Source: Neoluteolibacter marinus
GTDB taxonomy: Bacteria > Verrucomicrobiota > Verrucomicrobiia > Verrucomicrobiales > Akkermansiaceae
Assembly (NCBI RefSeq): GCF_014904755.1
Contig: NZ_JACZFQ010000070.1
Span: forward strand, 32,674-96,673
Direction of reading: 5' to 3'
DNA length: 64,000 nucleotides
The notes under the pieces were generated by a model. The model saw only the letters and a list, made by a program, of their open reading frames with translations. It was not told where the DNA came from and searched no databases. A program made the position numbers and the translations under genes. The first letter of the stretch is position 1. The number at the start of each line of letters is the position of its first letter. Below, one piece after another: positions 1 to 7,973 of this stretch.

Positions 1-102
1 CTGGGCGATGGCGTTTTTCAACGTCCGAACGACATGGTCCTGGCCGAGGACATCGTCGAAGGTTTTCGGGCGGTATTTCCGGGCGAAGACCTGATAGCTC
101 AC
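1..102 (-). CDS. dnaX: DNA polymerase III gamma/tau subunit, N-terminal fragment
   Basis: Only the first 34 codons are in the window; the gene runs off its left edge. The start is GTG at 102, and the peptide opens with [20 protein letters not shown], followed by [11 protein letters not shown]. This is the very conserved N-terminus of the clamp-loader ATPase, where the ARKYRP and VGQ/LGQ motifs precede the Walker A site. DnaX assembles the clamp loader and links it to the replicative polymerase and helicase. The gene is divergent from the methionine sulfoxide reductase gene, with about 56 bp between the start codons. Identification rests on a short but diagnostic stretch, and nothing can be said about domains beyond it. 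Confidence 0.88.
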   Translation of the reverse strand, partial: MSYQVFARKYRPKTFDDVLGQDHVVRTLKNAIAQ

Positions 103-158
103 GCGCCGGAGGGTAGGAGGGATTGCGGTTTTGTCAGCTCCCGGTTTTGATCGGCGGC

Positions 159-632
159 GTGATTCCCGACCCTGCCGCCAAGAAACAAGCCTATGCCCTT
201 GCCCGTGAACGAGTGATCGCGATGTGGCGCGGCGAGGCGGATGCCATCGCCCGCATGGCGACGGCGGCTTGCATCCTCCACGAGGCCATGCCGCATGCCT
301 TCTGGACCGGCTTCTACCGGGTGGTCGGGGCGCAGCTGGTGATCGGTCCCTACCAAGGAACGCCGGGCTGCCTGCGGATCGGCTGGGGGAAGGGCGTCTG
401 CGGGACGGCCTGGGCGACAGGGGAGACGCAGGTGGTGGCGGATGTCCACGCCTTCCCCGGACACATCGCCTGCGACAGCCGCGCGGAAAGCGAGATCGTG
501 GTTCCCGTGAAGGACGCCCGCGGGACGGTGGAGGCGGTGTTCGATGTCGACTCGACGGAGAAGGCGGCGTTCGACGAGGTCGACCGCGAGGCACTGGAGG
601 AGATCTTTTCCCGCTGGTACGACCACGATTGA
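159..632 (+). CDS. msrC: Free methionine-(R)-sulfoxide reductase, GAF domain
   Basis: This small single-domain GAF protein reduces free methionine-R-sulfoxide in the cytoplasm with thioredoxin-type electron donors. The fRMsr signature is plain: WTGFY, then [21 protein letters not shown], then [13 protein letters not shown] and SEIVVPV. It carries the three cysteines the family uses (GCLRI, GVCG, HIACD). The open frame extends back to a TTG at 123, but the GGAGG at 116-120 is too close to serve it. GTG 159 gives 157 residues and places the WTGFY motif near its usual distance from the N-terminus, so I prefer it; TTG 147 is also possible. It diverges from dnaX. Confidence 0.9.
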   Translation: MIPDPAAKKQAYALARERVIAMWRGEADAIARMATAACILHEAMPHAFWTGFYRVVGAQLVIGPYQGTPGCLRIGWGKGVCGTAWATGETQVVADVHAFPGHIACDSRAESEIVVPVKDARGTVEAVFDVDSTEKAAFDEVDREALEEIFSRWYDHD

Positions 633-682
633 AACGGAGATCGCTTGGAAGTTTCCGGGTTGCGCGAATAGTATCCGCCACC

Positions 683-2167
683 ATGAGCAGCGATGATCCG
701 CATCATATCGAAGGCCTCCGGACGCGCGCGCCGAAACGCGGGTTTCCCTGGCTGCGGGCGTCGGTGTTCGTGATCGTGCTGGCAGGGGCGATTCTGCCGT
801 TCACCGCGCCGGGCGCGAAAATCCTGCGCGGTGTCAGGGATCTGATCCGGCCGCCGGCCAAGACCGCCGAGAGCATCGACCGCGACGACATCGAGCGCCA
901 GATCGAGGCCCGGGTGAGGGCGGACTACGAGGCCGAGCTGGCCCGCGAGCTGGCGGCGGTGAAACAGCAGGCCGATGCCGCGGCGAAGCGCGCCGCCAAG
1001 GCCGCCGAGCTGGAGCCCCTGCCGCCGATCTCGTCCCACACGGCGTCCAGCGGCGGCGACGTCAGGACGCTCCGCTCGGGGATCCCGTTCAAGTCGGAGG
1101 TGAAGGTCGAGAAGGGAGGAATTGCTTCAAAGGAGCGCAAGTCCGACGCCTCTTACACGGCGTCCTACACGTTGAACGTCCGCCTGCCGGAGGCTTCGAA
1201 GACCCTCGACCAGCTGCAGACGGTCAACCCGCAGCTTGGCAAGCTCTTGCCCGGCCTGCCCGCGATGCTGGAGAAGGCGGAGGTATCACGCTGGTTCTAC
1301 GAGCTCTACGACAACAAGACCAAGCGCCTGAAGCGCGACGCGACGCAGCTCAACGAGCTGTTGACCAAACACAACTACTACGACTGTGAGACCATCCTGA
1401 ACCTCCGCCACCCCGGCACGGGCAGGAAGGTTTTCCTGCTTCAGGCCGAGATGGATGTCGTTTCCGACGGGTCGGACGGCGACCGGCTGGCGGCCATGCC
1501 GGATGAAATCGTCAACTCGACCTATTACCAGCCCTTCACCAGCTACGGATGGGCGAAGCGGACGCGGAACCCGAACCCGATGGTTGCTGGCTGGGAGAAG
1601 CGCATCGGCAACGCGAACAAGGAGATCGCCGATCCGGCGACCACCGCGGAGCGCAAGAAATGGCTGCGGGACCGGATCAGCTACCTGAAGCGGGGCATCA
1701 CTGACATGAAGGGCCGCAGCTTTCTCATCGCCGAGTATGATCCGTTCATCGTGATCCCCGTGAACCTGCTCACGGCGAACGATTCGTGGGCTCCAAAGGT
1801 CGGTGACTACGCGGTGGTCGTCCACGGCAAGAAGCTCTACCCGGCCATTGTCGGCGATGGCGGGCCGACCTTCAAGGTGGGTGAAGCCTCGCTGAGGATG
1901 GCCAAGGAGATCAACCCGCGAGCTTCGCCTTACAGTCGTCCGGAGTCGGACCTGGTGGTGACTTATCTTGTCTTCCCGGGCACACGGGAGGCGAAGAAGG
2001 GCCCCCCCGACTACGAGAAGTGGCGGCTTCGCTGCGACGAGCTATTGAAGGAATGCGGTGGAGTCGGCGAGGGCGTGGAGTTGCACCGGTGGCAGAATCT
2101 GTTGCCGGTTCCGGCGCCGACGGCTGCGGAAACCCCGGCGACGGAGGGGGCGACCCCCGGGCCCTAG
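683..2167 (+). CDS. GH75 chitosanase-like glycoside hydrolase, membrane-anchored
   Basis: The protein has 494 residues. The frame is open further upstream, but ATG 683 starts a sensible sequence, while earlier codons overlap the msrC gene. An N-terminal cytoplasmic tail is followed by one hydrophobic segment (about residues 25-40), then a charged Ala/Glu/Arg-rich coiled coil (about 65-110), then the catalytic region. The motif [20 protein letters not shown] fits the GH75 active site, where an Asp and a Glu nine residues apart (GDGGP...GEAS) catalyse chitosan hydrolysis. An upstream AEMDV segment also fits the family. Polymer specificity is inferred from the family. The coiled coil and anchor suggest an envelope-tethered rather than freely secreted enzyme. 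A pair of REP-like repeats follows the stop codon. Confidence 0.7.
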   Translation: MSSDDPHHIEGLRTRAPKRGFPWLRASVFVIVLAGAILPFTAPGAKILRGVRDLIRPPAKTAESIDRDDIERQIEARVRADYEAELARELAAVKQQADAAAKRAAKAAELEPLPPISSHTASSGGDVRTLRSGIPFKSEVKVEKGGIASKERKSDASYTASYTLNVRLPEASKTLDQLQTVNPQLGKLLPGLPAMLEKAEVSRWFYELYDNKTKRLKRDATQLNELLTKHNYYDCETILNLRHPGTGRKVFLLQAEMDVVSDGSDGDRLAAMPDEIVNSTYYQPFTSYGWAKRTRNPNPMVAGWEKRIGNANKEIADPATTAERKKWLRDRISYLKRGITDMKGRSFLIAEYDPFIVIPVNLLTANDSWAPKVGDYAVVVHGKKLYPAIVGDGGPTFKVGEASLRMAKEINPRASPYSRPESDLVVTYLVFPGTREAKKGPPDYEKWRLRCDELLKECGGVGEGVELHRWQNLLPVPAPTAAETPATEGATPGP

Positions 2168-2183
2168 GAGTGCCTTGTTAGAA

Positions 2184-2210
2184 GGGAGCGCCGATTTCAA
2201 TCGGCTTGGA
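2184..2210 (+). repeat. REP-like palindromic element, copy 1 of an inverted pair
   Basis: A 27-bp element begins GGGAGCGCCG and ends CGGCTTGGA, with an internal near-palindrome. It matches the reverse complement of 2283-2309 at all but a few central positions. It lies between the convergent GH75 and yqaA genes. Confidence 0.65.
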
Positions 2211-2282
2211 CAGACCGATGACCCGCGGGATCACAGCGTTGCTTCTTGAGAGAGATCACGCTCCAAGCCATTGCGCTTGCCA

Positions 2283-2309
2283 TCCAAGCCGGATGAATCC
2301 GGCGCTCCC
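2283..2309 (-). repeat. REP-like palindromic element, copy 2 of an inverted pair
   Basis: This is the inverted partner of 2184-2210. It begins TCCAAGCCGG and ends CGGCGCTCCC, with an internal CCGGATGAATCCGG palindrome. Together the two form a BIME-like pair about 126 bp long that could fold in RNA from either strand. Confidence 0.65.
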
Positions 2310-2338
2310 TATCGAACTCCCTTTTGTGACCGGGAGAC

Positions 2339-2950
2339 TCAGAGAAACTTGATCGCCACGAAGCCGAGCACCAGCAGCACGGTCGCCCCGACGAAACACC
2401 ACTCGAGATTCTTGTCGATGAAGGGTTTCACCGTGGGCCCGAACATGCGGATGATGCCGGCGACGACGAAGAAGCGGAATCCGCGGCCGATGATCGAGGC
2501 GACGATGAGCATTGGCAGGTTGTAGCTCATGATTCCGGAGAAGATCGTGAAGACCTTGTAGGGAATCGGGGTGATCGCCGCGATCAGGATGCCGAGGAAG
2601 CCGTAGGCTGTGTACCAGGTTTCAATCTTCTCCCGGGTATGTCCCGACGAGTCGAAGAAGTTCATCAACGGCATGGCCACGGTATCGCGGAGTCCCCAGC
2701 CGATCAGCCACCCGGCGATGCCACCCAGCACGGAGCCGGCGGTGCAGACGAGGGCATACTTCGCCCACTTCTTCCGCGCCCCGAAGCACAGCGCGATGAG
2801 CAGGACGTCGGGCGGGATCAGGAAGAAGGACGACTCGGCGAAGGCGATCAGGAACAGCGCCCAGGTGCCACCGGGGCGGTCCGCCCAGGAGAGGGTCCAG
2901 TTGTAGAGGCGGCGGATCGGACCGGGGAGCTTTTCGGCGGTGTCTTGCAT
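2339..2950 (-). CDS. YqaA/DedA-like inner-membrane protein (VTT domain)
   Basis: This 203-residue integral membrane protein has about five hydrophobic segments. A re-entrant region with AESSFFLIPPDVLLIAL and a second half with ITPIPYKVFTIFSG are characteristic of the SNARE-associated/VTT (DedA, YqaA, TMEM41B) superfamily. Members are linked to lipid scrambling or transport and envelope homeostasis; the precise substrate is not known for this branch. It lies 10 bp downstream of gpsA in a plsY-gpsA-yqaA minus-strand operon. That arrangement suggests co-expression with phospholipid synthesis, which is an inference from context. Confidence 0.8.
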   Translation of the reverse strand: MQDTAEKLPGPIRRLYNWTLSWADRPGGTWALFLIAFAESSFFLIPPDVLLIALCFGARKKWAKYALVCTAGSVLGGIAGWLIGWGLRDTVAMPLMNFFDSSGHTREKIETWYTAYGFLGILIAAITPIPYKVFTIFSGIMSYNLPMLIVASIIGRGFRFFVVAGIIRMFGPTVKPFIDKNLEWCFVGATVLLVLGFVAIKFL

Positions 2951-2960
2951 CGGGGGGGAA

Positions 2961-3965
2961 TCAGGCGTTTTCAGGGCGCGGGTCGCGGTTCAGGAGCTCG
3001 TGCATGGCGCGTGCCGCCGGCTTGCCCTGATAGAGAATCGAGTGCACCGCATCGATGATCGGCGTGCGGACGCCGGCCTTGCTGGCGGCATCGTGGATCG
3101 ACAGCGTGTTCGGCACGCCTTCCGCCACCATCCCCAGCGAGTTGGTTGCTTCTTCCAGCGTCTCGCCGTGACCGAGCGCGAGCCCGACGCGGTGGTTGCG
3201 GGAGTGGACCGAGAAACAGGTGGCAATCAGGTCGCCGACCCCGGACAGGCCGGCGAAGGTCTCGGCACGGCCGCCCAAGGCGACGCCAAGTCGGGTCATT
3301 TCAGCCAGGGCCCGGGTGACCAGGGCGGCGATGGCGTTGTCGCCGAGCCCCAGTCCGGCGGCGATGCCGGCGGCGATGGCGTAGACATTCTTGATCGCGC
3401 CTCCGAGCTCGATCCCGGCCAGGTCGTCGCTGGTGTAGCTGCGGAAATGGGGCGCGGTGAAGAGGTCCTGGAGCCGCCGTGACAGGGTCTCGTCGTCCGA
3501 GCCGATGACGGCGCAGGTGGCGAGGTTGGTGGCGATTTCCTCGGCGTGATTCGGTCCCGAAACCACCGCGATCGGGTTGTCGGGAAAGACCTCGCGGAGG
3601 ATCTCGCTCATCCGCTCGCCGGTGTCGCGTTCGATCCCCTTGGCACAGGAAACCAGCACCGTGGTGGCGGGCAGGCCGATTCCGGCCAGCGTTTCGGCGG
3701 TCTTGCGGGTCACCGAGGTCGGGACGCAGAACAGGATCAGCGGGTGGCCGGCCGCGTCCGCCAGTACGGTGGTGGCGCGGATGTTCTCCGGCAGGGCGAT
3801 GGAGGTCAGGTAGCGCGGGTTGCGGTGCTCCGAATTGATCGCGGCGGCGACCGTCGCGTCGCGGCCGATCGATACCAGTTCGCGGATCTGCGGGGCCAGC
3901 AGGATGGCCAGCGCGGTGCCGAAGGATCCGGTGCCGAGAATGGCGGCAGAGGAGAATTCAGACAT
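2961..3965 (-). CDS. gpsA: NAD(P)-dependent glycerol-3-phosphate dehydrogenase
   Basis: GpsA reduces dihydroxyacetone phosphate to sn-glycerol-3-phosphate, the backbone of phospholipids, in the cytoplasm. The 334 residues have the expected length. The N-terminal dinucleotide-binding motif is ILGTGSFGTALA, followed by VSCAKGIE and the VVSGPNHAEEIA stretch. The catalytic/substrate-binding region is LGGAIKNVYAIAAGIAAGLGLG. The GLSGVGDLIATC segment is also diagnostic. Its ATG overlaps the 3' end of plsY by 8 bp, so the two acting enzymes of lysophosphatidate synthesis are translationally coupled. Confidence 0.97.
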   Translation of the reverse strand: MSEFSSAAILGTGSFGTALAILLAPQIRELVSIGRDATVAAAINSEHRNPRYLTSIALPENIRATTVLADAAGHPLILFCVPTSVTRKTAETLAGIGLPATTVLVSCAKGIERDTGERMSEILREVFPDNPIAVVSGPNHAEEIATNLATCAVIGSDDETLSRRLQDLFTAPHFRSYTSDDLAGIELGGAIKNVYAIAAGIAAGLGLGDNAIAALVTRALAEMTRLGVALGGRAETFAGLSGVGDLIATCFSVHSRNHRVGLALGHGETLEEATNSLGMVAEGVPNTLSIHDAASKAGVRTPIIDAVHSILYQGKPAARAMHELLNRDPRPENA

Positions 3966-4686
3966 GAGTCTTCTTCTTGGGTTCGAACCGGTTCTCGGTG
4001 CCGGCCATCAGCCGCTGGATGTTGGCGCGGTGTTTCCAGATCGCCAGGGTGGCGATGACGACGGAGAAGATGAACAGCGGCTTGTTCCAGGTGCCGGCTT
4101 CCCACAGTGACAAGCCGTCCGGGCCCTTGTGGAATCGCGCTCCGATATGGGTGAGCACCGGCAGCGCCGCGGCGGCGGCGATGCTGGCGACCGAGACGTA
4201 CCGGCTGGCGGCGAAGGCCACCAGCCAGACGACGATCAGGAGGATCACCGCGAAAGGCATCAGTCCCAACAGCACGCCAGCGGAAGTCGCGATGCCCTTG
4301 CCTCCCTTGAAGCCGACCCAGGGCGAATAGTTGTGGCCTAGGATCGCGAACAGGGCGGTGAGGACGTGGACAAGCTGGCCGGTGAGTTGCCTGTCGGCCG
4401 GCAGGTTGAGCGCGAATCCGTCGAGGAAGTCCACCGGAATGCCGACGCGGCGGCCTTCGATCTGAACGAGGTTCAGGGCGACGACCACCGGAATGAAGCC
4501 CTTGAGGGCGTCGAGGATCAGGCAAGTGATCCCGTATTTCTTCCCGACGACCCGCAACACGTTGGTGGCGCCGATGTTGCCGGACCCGTGCTGGCGGATG
4601 TCGATGCCCTTCATGCGGGCGATGAAGAGGCCGAAAGGAACCGACCCGAGAAGGAAGGCGATAAGCGGGCAGAGCCAGAGCTGCAT
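3958..4686 (-). CDS. plsY: Acyl-phosphate:glycerol-3-phosphate acyltransferase
   Basis: PlsY transfers an acyl group from acyl phosphate to glycerol-3-phosphate at the inner membrane, making lysophosphatidate. The 242-residue protein has five or so transmembrane segments and the three conserved motifs: the cytoplasmic GSGNIGATNVLR, the SPWVGFKGGKGIATSAG loop and the central hydrophobic repeats. The frame is open to 4797. ATG 4686 (MQLWLCPLIAFLLGS) fits the family N-terminus, while the extension would be proline-rich and unlike it. It is the first gene of the plsY-gpsA-yqaA operon. An insertion of about 20 residues between helices 2 and 3 (near VGIPVDFLDG) makes it slightly longer than the typical enzyme. 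Confidence 0.95.
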   Translation of the reverse strand: MQLWLCPLIAFLLGSVPFGLFIARMKGIDIRQHGSGNIGATNVLRVVGKKYGITCLILDALKGFIPVVVALNLVQIEGRRVGIPVDFLDGFALNLPADRQLTGQLVHVLTALFAILGHNYSPWVGFKGGKGIATSAGVLLGLMPFAVILLIVVWLVAFAASRYVSVASIAAAAALPVLTHIGARFHKGPDGLSLWEAGTWNKPLFIFSVVIATLAIWKHRANIQRLMAGTENRFEPKKKTHV

Positions 4687-4780
4687 GTGCGGGCTTGGGT
4701 AGAGGAAAGCCGCGCCGATGTCACCCCCAGACACGCGTTGGAGGCGGGGTGGGGGCGGCGGCACGAGGGCGGAAAAGAAA

Positions 4781-4810
4781 ATGGCGTGATCCCACAAGGG
4801 ACCACGCCAT
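4781..4810 (-). terminator. Intrinsic terminator of the cyclophilin gene
   Basis: A 13-bp imperfect stem (ATGGCGTG...CACGCCAT with one mismatch) closes a 4-nt loop. On the minus strand it is followed by TTTTCTTTTCC. It lies 20 bp past the cyclophilin stop codon and upstream of plsY, separating the two transcription units. Confidence 0.8.
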
Positions 4811-4830
4811 GGGAAATCGACCGCCCGGGC

Positions 4831-5496
4831 TTAGTTCTTTTTGGCGTCGAGGGTGGCGTTCCACTTGTCCAGATTGTCCTTCTGGGCCGCGAAGAGCGCG
4901 TCGGTGGAATCGAGGATCTCAATCTTGGTGATCTTGTCGCCCTTGCCGTCCGGGTCGACCTTGCCGCCGGGTTCGCCGGTGTTCACCTTGCCGAGGATCT
5001 TGTTCACGACGTCCTGGCCCTTGGTGACTTCGCCGAAGACCGAGTGGCGGTTGTCGAGGAAGGGGGTGGGCGCCATGGTGATGAAGAACTGCGAGCCGTT
5101 GGTGCCGGGACCGGCGTTGGCCATCGAGAAGATGCCGGGCTTGGTGTGCTTGAGGGACGGGTCGAACTCGTCGGCGAAACGGTAACCCGGGCCGCCGCGG
5201 CCGGATTCGGTCGGGTCACCGCCCTGGATCATGAAGTTCTCGATCACGCGGTGGAAGGCGATGCCGTCGTAGTAGCCGCGCTTGGCGAGGTTGAGGAAAT
5301 TGGCGGCGGTCATCGGCACCTTGGAGGCGAAGATCGTCGCTTCGATGTCGCCCTTGGTGGTGACCATCTTGATCTTGATGTCCTTGACCTCGGCCTTGGC
5401 GGCCGGTTCGGCGGGCTTGGCATCTTCCTTCTTCTCCTCCTGGGCGAATGCGAACGGCGCGAACAGGGCGAGGGCTAGAATCAATCGGCGTTTCAT
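4831..5496 (-). CDS. Exported cyclophilin-type peptidyl-prolyl isomerase
   Basis: The first ~18 residues ([18 protein letters not shown]) form a Sec signal peptide, so the enzyme acts outside the cytoplasm. A short Lys/Glu/Ala linker precedes a cyclophilin domain running from about residue 40. Conserved active-site segments are visible: [16 protein letters not shown] (catalytic Arg), [17 protein letters not shown] (Gln and Phe) and HSVFGEV. At 221 residues it is a single-domain periplasmic PpiA-like isomerase that speeds proline cis-trans isomerisation during folding of exported proteins. It is transcribed alone, with a strong terminator behind it. Confidence 0.93.
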   Translation of the reverse strand: MKRRLILALALFAPFAFAQEEKKEDAKPAEPAAKAEVKDIKIKMVTTKGDIEATIFASKVPMTAANFLNLAKRGYYDGIAFHRVIENFMIQGGDPTESGRGGPGYRFADEFDPSLKHTKPGIFSMANAGPGTNGSQFFITMAPTPFLDNRHSVFGEVTKGQDVVNKILGKVNTGEPGGKVDPDGKGDKITKIEILDSTDALFAAQKDNLDKWNATLDAKKN

Positions 5497-5530
5497 GCGT
5501 TGTCTGTAGGGTTGGTAAGAAATTCAGTTT

Positions 5531-7957
5531 TCAGGCATTGGTCTCCGGACCTTTGCCCGGCCGCGGATGCGGTGCGGTGGGAGGGGTTTCGGGCAGGATC
5601 GGCGCGATGTCAACGAGCGGTACCCAGCCGCGGCTTTCATTGGTGAAGGCAACGTAGGCCCAGTCGCCCGATTGGGTGATCAACTGGCAGATCGAGCCGG
5701 CGGGAGCATCGATGACCTTCGGTGCCGTGCGGGCGGCATCGGTGCGGACGGCCGAATTGTTGGCCACGATGACGACCTGGCGGTCGGTCGGGGCAAAGCG
5801 GGCGTCATCCGGATAATACTTCCACGCCAACAGCCCGCAGACAGCCAGCAGGGGAGCCACCACGAAGCCGCTGATCGCGGCGACGCGGGCCGGGGCACCG
5901 GGGCGGGTGGCCGGGAAAACCAGCAGGCCGATCACGATCATCCAGCCCGCCGCCCACACCAGGCTCTTCCAGGTGCCGAGCGGCAAGCGGGCCAGTTGAT
6001 ACTGGTAGTCCGGCCGCTGGATCGTGATCGAGCCGAACTTCCGTTCAAGGAAGCGCAGGTTCTGGCGTGCTTCCGGGTGGGCGGGGTTGCGCTCCAGGGC
6101 CCGCCGGTAATAGAGGGCGGCTTCGCCGGGAGAGCCCATGCGATAGGCCGCATTGCCGATGTTGAAGAGGGTGTCGGCGGGGAGCTGCTCGTAGGGCCCG
6201 CTGGCAAGCCAGGCCTCCGCTGCCTCGGAGTAGAGGCCCTGTTCGAAGAGTTCGCCCGGATTTTCGGCCGCCTGGGCCCGCGGTGCGGCAAGCGATGCGA
6301 ACAACAGCACCATCGGCAGCGCAAGCCGGCGGATCTGGCGCAGCACGCGGTTGCGTTCGGCGCGGTCGATCTTCTCGTCCGACCGGTCCTGGCGGAAGCA
6401 GACCTGGTCGCGCTTCTCGAGGACCTCGGTGATCAGCGGGTCGTTGCGATCGCCCAACCAGCGCTCGATGAAATAGCCGGCCCTGCGGTAGAAATCGCCG
6501 GCCGTGTTCGGAGCCTTCTCGACTTCCCGCCATTCCCGCTCACGGGCGGCGAGATCGGGATCCTTGCGCAGGCGGGGCGCGAGCTCCCGGATTGCGATGC
6601 GGACCAGCAGGCCGATCACGATCAGCGCGGGAACGATCTGCCAGAGCCAGGCCGGCAGGCGCTTGCCGGCGGGCAGCAGGCCGGCGGATGGATTCACGAT
6701 GCCGAGGATGTCGGTCATTTCTTCCAATGGCATGGCCAGCGCCTTGGGCGGCGCCGAGATCGCGCTCGGCGCGGTGGAAGGCAGGACACGCAGCGGAATC
6801 GACTCCGTGAGCAGGGTGTCGTAGGCGCCCTTCGCCGGGTCGAAGTAGACCAGGCGGAACGGGGGAATCGACGATTGGACCCGCAACGGCCGCATGAACT
6901 GGCGGAAAACGACTTCACCGGAGAGTTCCCGCCGCTCCTCGCCTCGCTCGACCGCCGTGGCGTCGTAAAGTTTCCAGCCGTCGGAATCGAGCGGGGTGGG
7001 GGCGTTCAGGGCATCCAGGTTCCCGCTGCCGGTGACGGTGATCTCCAGGTTGACGGGGTCGCCCTCGCGGACCTCGGTCTCGCCGGCGGTGATGCCGAGC
7101 TTGAACGAACCGATCGCATTCTCAAATCCCGCCGGTGCGCCTTCCGGCAAGGGCTTGGAATCGAATTCGAAGGCTGGAATGGCGAGGGTCAGCGGCTGGG
7201 CGTAGCCGCGGCTGAAGTCGTCCAGCGACGAAAACTGCAGCTGCAGCCTCAGGTTGGCCGGGCCGAGCGAGGTCTTGCCGATCCGGTTGGTGGACACCGT
7301 GCTCGGGTAGGGGACTGAAAAATATCCGCGGTTGGCCAGGGTCACCCGGCTCAGGCGCGGCTGCGGCTGGAAGCGCCAGGCCGAGATGCCGTCGCGCTCG
7401 AATTCCGGGATCCCCCAGTCGAGGACGATCTGATCGCTGGGGAAATAGACCTTGAGTTCCACCGGCTGCTTTTCGCCGATGTAGGGGTCGTTCTTGAGGG
7501 CGTAAAAGGAGGCCGAGTAGCGGATCCTGCGGTTGCCGATGATTGCGTCGGACCACTGCAGCTTCATTTCGTCGAGCACCCGGAACTCGATCGGGGAGGT
7601 GCGGTGGGTTTTGCCCGAGATCACGACTTCGATCGGCGGGATCACGTAGTCGCCGGCATCGTAGCTCGAGACGATGAAGGGGATGAAGTATTCAAAGCGG
7701 CGGTTGACACCCTGGCGTCGCTGGAGGTTGAGCCCGAGCGGGCGGATCGAGAGGTTTTTGACCTGCTCGATCTCCGGCATCGCTTCCAGCCCGAGGCGGG
7801 CATCCTCGCCGCGCAGGATGATTTCGAGCGTACCCTGTTCCCCGCGAAGGAGGAAGCGGCTGCTCATGGAAGCTTCCACCATCGACGACGCGGGGGCCAA
7901 GCCGGCGGTCGCGATCAGCAGGAAAATCGGGAGAAGTGAATGAAGGATTCGGGTCAC
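5531..7957 (-). CDS. BatD-BatE fusion protein (oxygen-tolerance operon)
   Basis: The protein has 808 residues from GTG 7957. The frame is open to 8248, but the extension is Arg/Thr-rich antisense-like sequence that overlaps the upstream gene. A signal peptide (ILHSLLPIFLLIATAGLAPASS) is followed by a BatD-type beta-sandwich region to about residue 400 and a transmembrane helix (WLWQIVPALIVIGLLVRIAI). A second hydrophobic stretch follows, then TPR-like repeats (LFNIGNAAYRMGSPGEAALYYRRAL), two more helices and a C-terminal SH3-like domain (NNSAVRTDA...GWVPLVDI). The second half has the layout of BatE. In Bacteroides and Leptospira batD and batE are usually separate, so this looks like a fusion. 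It is the last gene of the moxR/bat operon. Confidence 0.75.
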   Translation of the reverse strand: MTRILHSLLPIFLLIATAGLAPASSMVEASMSSRFLLRGEQGTLEIILRGEDARLGLEAMPEIEQVKNLSIRPLGLNLQRRQGVNRRFEYFIPFIVSSYDAGDYVIPPIEVVISGKTHRTSPIEFRVLDEMKLQWSDAIIGNRRIRYSASFYALKNDPYIGEKQPVELKVYFPSDQIVLDWGIPEFERDGISAWRFQPQPRLSRVTLANRGYFSVPYPSTVSTNRIGKTSLGPANLRLQLQFSSLDDFSRGYAQPLTLAIPAFEFDSKPLPEGAPAGFENAIGSFKLGITAGETEVREGDPVNLEITVTGSGNLDALNAPTPLDSDGWKLYDATAVERGEERRELSGEVVFRQFMRPLRVQSSIPPFRLVYFDPAKGAYDTLLTESIPLRVLPSTAPSAISAPPKALAMPLEEMTDILGIVNPSAGLLPAGKRLPAWLWQIVPALIVIGLLVRIAIRELAPRLRKDPDLAAREREWREVEKAPNTAGDFYRRAGYFIERWLGDRNDPLITEVLEKRDQVCFRQDRSDEKIDRAERNRVLRQIRRLALPMVLLFASLAAPRAQAAENPGELFEQGLYSEAAEAWLASGPYEQLPADTLFNIGNAAYRMGSPGEAALYYRRALERNPAHPEARQNLRFLERKFGSITIQRPDYQYQLARLPLGTWKSLVWAAGWMIVIGLLVFPATRPGAPARVAAISGFVVAPLLAVCGLLAWKYYPDDARFAPTDRQVVIVANNSAVRTDAARTAPKVIDAPAGSICQLITQSGDWAYVAFTNESRGWVPLVDIAPILPETPPTAPHPRPGKGPETNA

Positions 7958-7973
7958 GTTGGGTGAGTGGAAG

